Source of the DNA: Burkholderiales bacterium
Lineage (GTDB): Bacteria; Pseudomonadota; Gammaproteobacteria; Burkholderiales; Burkholderiaceae_C
Direction of reading: 5' to 3'
NCBI GenBank assembly: GCA_947372225.1
Contig: CANBSV010000120.1
Span: 1-7,158 of the forward strand
Length of the DNA: 7,158 nucleotides
In this document: positions 5,709 to 7,158 of the stretch, piece by piece
Layout of the letters: every line of letters starts with the position of its first letter
How positions within the stretch are numbered: the stretch's first letter is position 1
Translations under genes and position numbers: made by a program
Notes under the pieces: generated by a model
What the model was told of the DNA's origin: nothing
The model's input: the letters and a program-made list of their open reading frames with translations, nothing else
Database searches by the model: none

Positions 5709-7158
5709 CTACTTGTGCACGTTGTCCCTCAAAAGCTGAGCCGGCAGCACCCCCCGCAGCGCGTTGCACACCACCAGCGATTCGGCCCGCGCGAGGTCTT
5801 CGAGTCGCAAGGTGCGCTCGGCGGCCTGCCAGGCGGGGTCCTCAAGGAGGCGGGCGCGGCACACGCCGCGCAGCGCGCCGTCGGCCACGCAGGGCGTGAA
5901 CCAGCGGCCGCCGAGCTTCACGAAGACGCTGGTGCGACCGCCCTCGACGAGGCGGCCGTCTTCGGTGAAGAACAGGCTGTCGAAGGCCCCGGCCTGCTCG
6001 GCGGCACGCACGCCGTCGTCGTAATGCTGGCGCAGCGTGGTCTTGTGCGCGGCCAGCGGGTTGCTGTCGGGCAATCGCTGCGCGGCGATCAGCACGCCGA
6101 CGGCGCCGCTCACCGCATTGAGCTGGTGCGGCGAGGTGATGGCGGCCACGCCGAGTGCGACCAGCGCGCCATGCGTGAGCGTCAGTTGCCCGTTGTGGGC
6201 GAGAGACAGACGCAGGCGATGCGTCGCACTGGCTGCGGCCATGCCGCTGGCATCCGAAGGCGGCAGGTGGCTGACAAACCCCTCGATGAGCGCCATCGCC
6301 GCCGACCGGTCGAAGGCAAACCCCAGGGTTTGCGCGCTGTGAGCCAGCCTGGCCAGATGGCGATCGAGCAGCGGCACGCCCTTGGCGCTCGCTGGCATCG
6401 TTTCGAACAGCCCGAAGCCCGGATCCAGCCCCGTGAGAAAGCGCGCCTTGAGCGCACATTCGTCAAATTCGTCGCTGGCGCGGCTGTCGAGCACGATGCC
6501 CGCGCCCACGCCGAGCTGTGCGGCGCGCAGCCCGCCGTGCGGCGCGCCCAGCGTGAGCGTTCGGATGGCGACCGACAGGCAAAAGCGGCCCAGCCGCGCA
6601 TCGCCTTGCGGGGCCTCGATCCAGCCGATGGCGCCGCAGTAGAGCCCGCGCGGCGAACGTTCGAGTTGCGCGATCAATTCCATCGTGTGGCGCTTGGGCG
6701 CGCCGGTGATCGAGCCGCACGGAAACACCGCGCGCAGCACATCGCCAAAGCCGACGTCGGGCCGCACCCGGGCGTGCACCGTTGAGGTCATCTGGAACAT
6801 CGACGCGTAGGGCTCGACGGCGAACAGGTCACTCACGTGCACCGAGCCTGTTTGCGCGATGCGTCCGAGGTCGTTGCGCAGCAGGTCCACGATCATCAGG
6901 TTCTCGGCGCGCGCCTTGGGGTCAAGTGCCAGGCGCTGCGCGACGTCGAGATCGGCGGCCGGCGAATCGGCCCGCGCCGCGGTGCCTTTCATGGGCCGGG
7001 TGGTGAGTTCGCCCGCCTCATGGCTCAGGAAGAGCTCGGGCGAGCACGACAGGATGTGGCGGGCTGGGCCGTGGGATGCTGCCGGCAGCTCGATGAATGC
7101 ACCGAACGCCACTGGCTGGCGCGCACGCAGCCGCCGGTACAGCGCCACCGGCGAGCCG
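5709..7158 (-). CDS. pabB: Aminodeoxychorismate synthase component I fused to aminodeoxychorismate lyase (PabB-PabC), 5' partial
   Basis: This bifunctional cytosolic enzyme belongs to the p-aminobenzoate branch of folate synthesis. The PabB part converts chorismate and ammonia to 4-amino-4-deoxychorismate, and the PabC part releases pyruvate to give p-aminobenzoate. Numbering from the GTG at 7148, the PabB domain runs to about residue 240. It carries PMKGT at 52-56 with the nucleophile K54, RNDLGR at 91-96, PCGSITGAPK at 143-152 and GVGAGIVLDS at 213-222. The Lys, where anthranilate synthase has Ala, separates it from TrpE. The lyase domain starts at FGLFETM (245-251), with the PLP lysine K369 in HKTTLR and VEGGRTSVFV at 401-410. 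The frame is open to the right edge and reads through the GTG, so the start and roughly the first 100 or more residues are outside the window. The amidotransferase partner PabA is not seen here. Confidence 0.95.
   Translation of the reverse strand, partial: GSPVALYRRLRARQPVAFGAFIELPAASHGPARHILSCSPELFLSHEAGELTTRPMKGTAARADSPAADLDVAQRLALDPKARAENLMIVDLLRNDLGRIAQTGSVHVSDLFAVEPYASMFQMTSTVHARVRPDVGFGDVLRAVFPCGSITGAPKRHTMELIAQLERSPRGLYCGAIGWIEAPQGDARLGRFCLSVAIRTLTLGAPHGGLRAAQLGVGAGIVLDSRASDEFDECALKARFLTGLDPGFGLFETMPASAKGVPLLDRHLARLAHSAQTLGFAFDRSAAMALIEGFVSHLPPSDASGMAAASATHRLRLSLAHNGQLTLTHGALVALGVAAITSPHQLNAVSGAVGVLIAAQRLPDSNPLAAHKTTLRQHYDDGVRAAEQAGAFDSLFFTEDGRLVEGGRTSVFVKLGGRWFTPCVADGALRGVCRARLLEDPAWQAAERTLRLEDLARAESLVVCNALRGVLPAQLLRDNVHK

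Noticed and set aside
5329..5739. A 136-residue plus-strand open frame covering the small minus-strand gene.
   Set aside because: It has no ribosome site. The minus-strand frame has a GGAG site and strong third-position G/C, so it is the better coding choice.
5709..7158. Anthranilate synthase component I (TrpE) or isochorismate synthase.
   Set aside because: The PMKGT motif keeps the PabB nucleophilic Lys, and an aminodeoxychorismate lyase domain is fused at the C-terminus.
1..7158. CRISPR array, insertion sequence, tRNA, rRNA, phage or toxin-antitoxin module.
   Set aside because: No regularly spaced repeats, transposase motifs, paired terminal repeats or RNA gene signatures were found by reading both strands.

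Overview
The window is dense, GC-rich bacterial DNA with strong G/C preference at third codon positions. Gene overlaps are short and there is little intergenic space. A pabB-pabC fusion, together with the general style of the proteins, points to a betaproteobacterium of the Burkholderiales type (Comamonadaceae-like). That placement is inferred from protein character only, since no rRNA or other phylogenetic marker is present.

Region 1 (1-3959, + strand) is a compact run of five genes that looks like one transcription unit. In order they are a DMT/EamA permease (5' end outside the window), a creatininase-family amidohydrolase very like true creatininase, an isochorismatase-fold cysteine hydrolase closest to biuret hydrolase and N-carbamoylsarcosine amidohydrolase, a metallo-beta-lactamase-fold hydrolase of the N-acyl homoserine lactonase family, and a conserved Trp-rich protein of unknown function (tentatively HRI1/lipocalin-like). 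Three of the four junctions overlap by 4 or 14 bases, and the fourth gap is 13 bases. The enzyme set suggests uptake (or export) of a small nitrogenous ring compound, ring opening by the creatininase-like enzyme and removal of a carbamoyl or amide group by the cysteine hydrolase. The MBL hydrolase would add a further hydrolytic step. The substrate is unknown. Two substrate-site residues differ from the characterised relatives: Phe replaces the creatininase gate Trp, and Glu replaces the BiuH Gln. Plain creatinine or biuret breakdown therefore should not be assumed.

Region 2 (4031-5268, + strand) holds an exported protein of unknown function followed closely by a small stand-alone GGDEF protein. 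The GGDEF signature is degenerate (TGDQF), several nucleotide-binding residues are lost and the inhibitory site is lost, so it is probably not an active diguanylate cyclase.

Region 3 (5286-7158, - strand) contains a GC-rich hairpin between convergent genes, a 93-residue orphan protein that is visibly less GC-rich than its surroundings, and the C-terminal three quarters or so of a PabB-PabC fusion for p-aminobenzoate (folate) synthesis that runs off the right edge. No mobile element, tRNA, rRNA or CRISPR array was seen. No promoter could be called with confidence.
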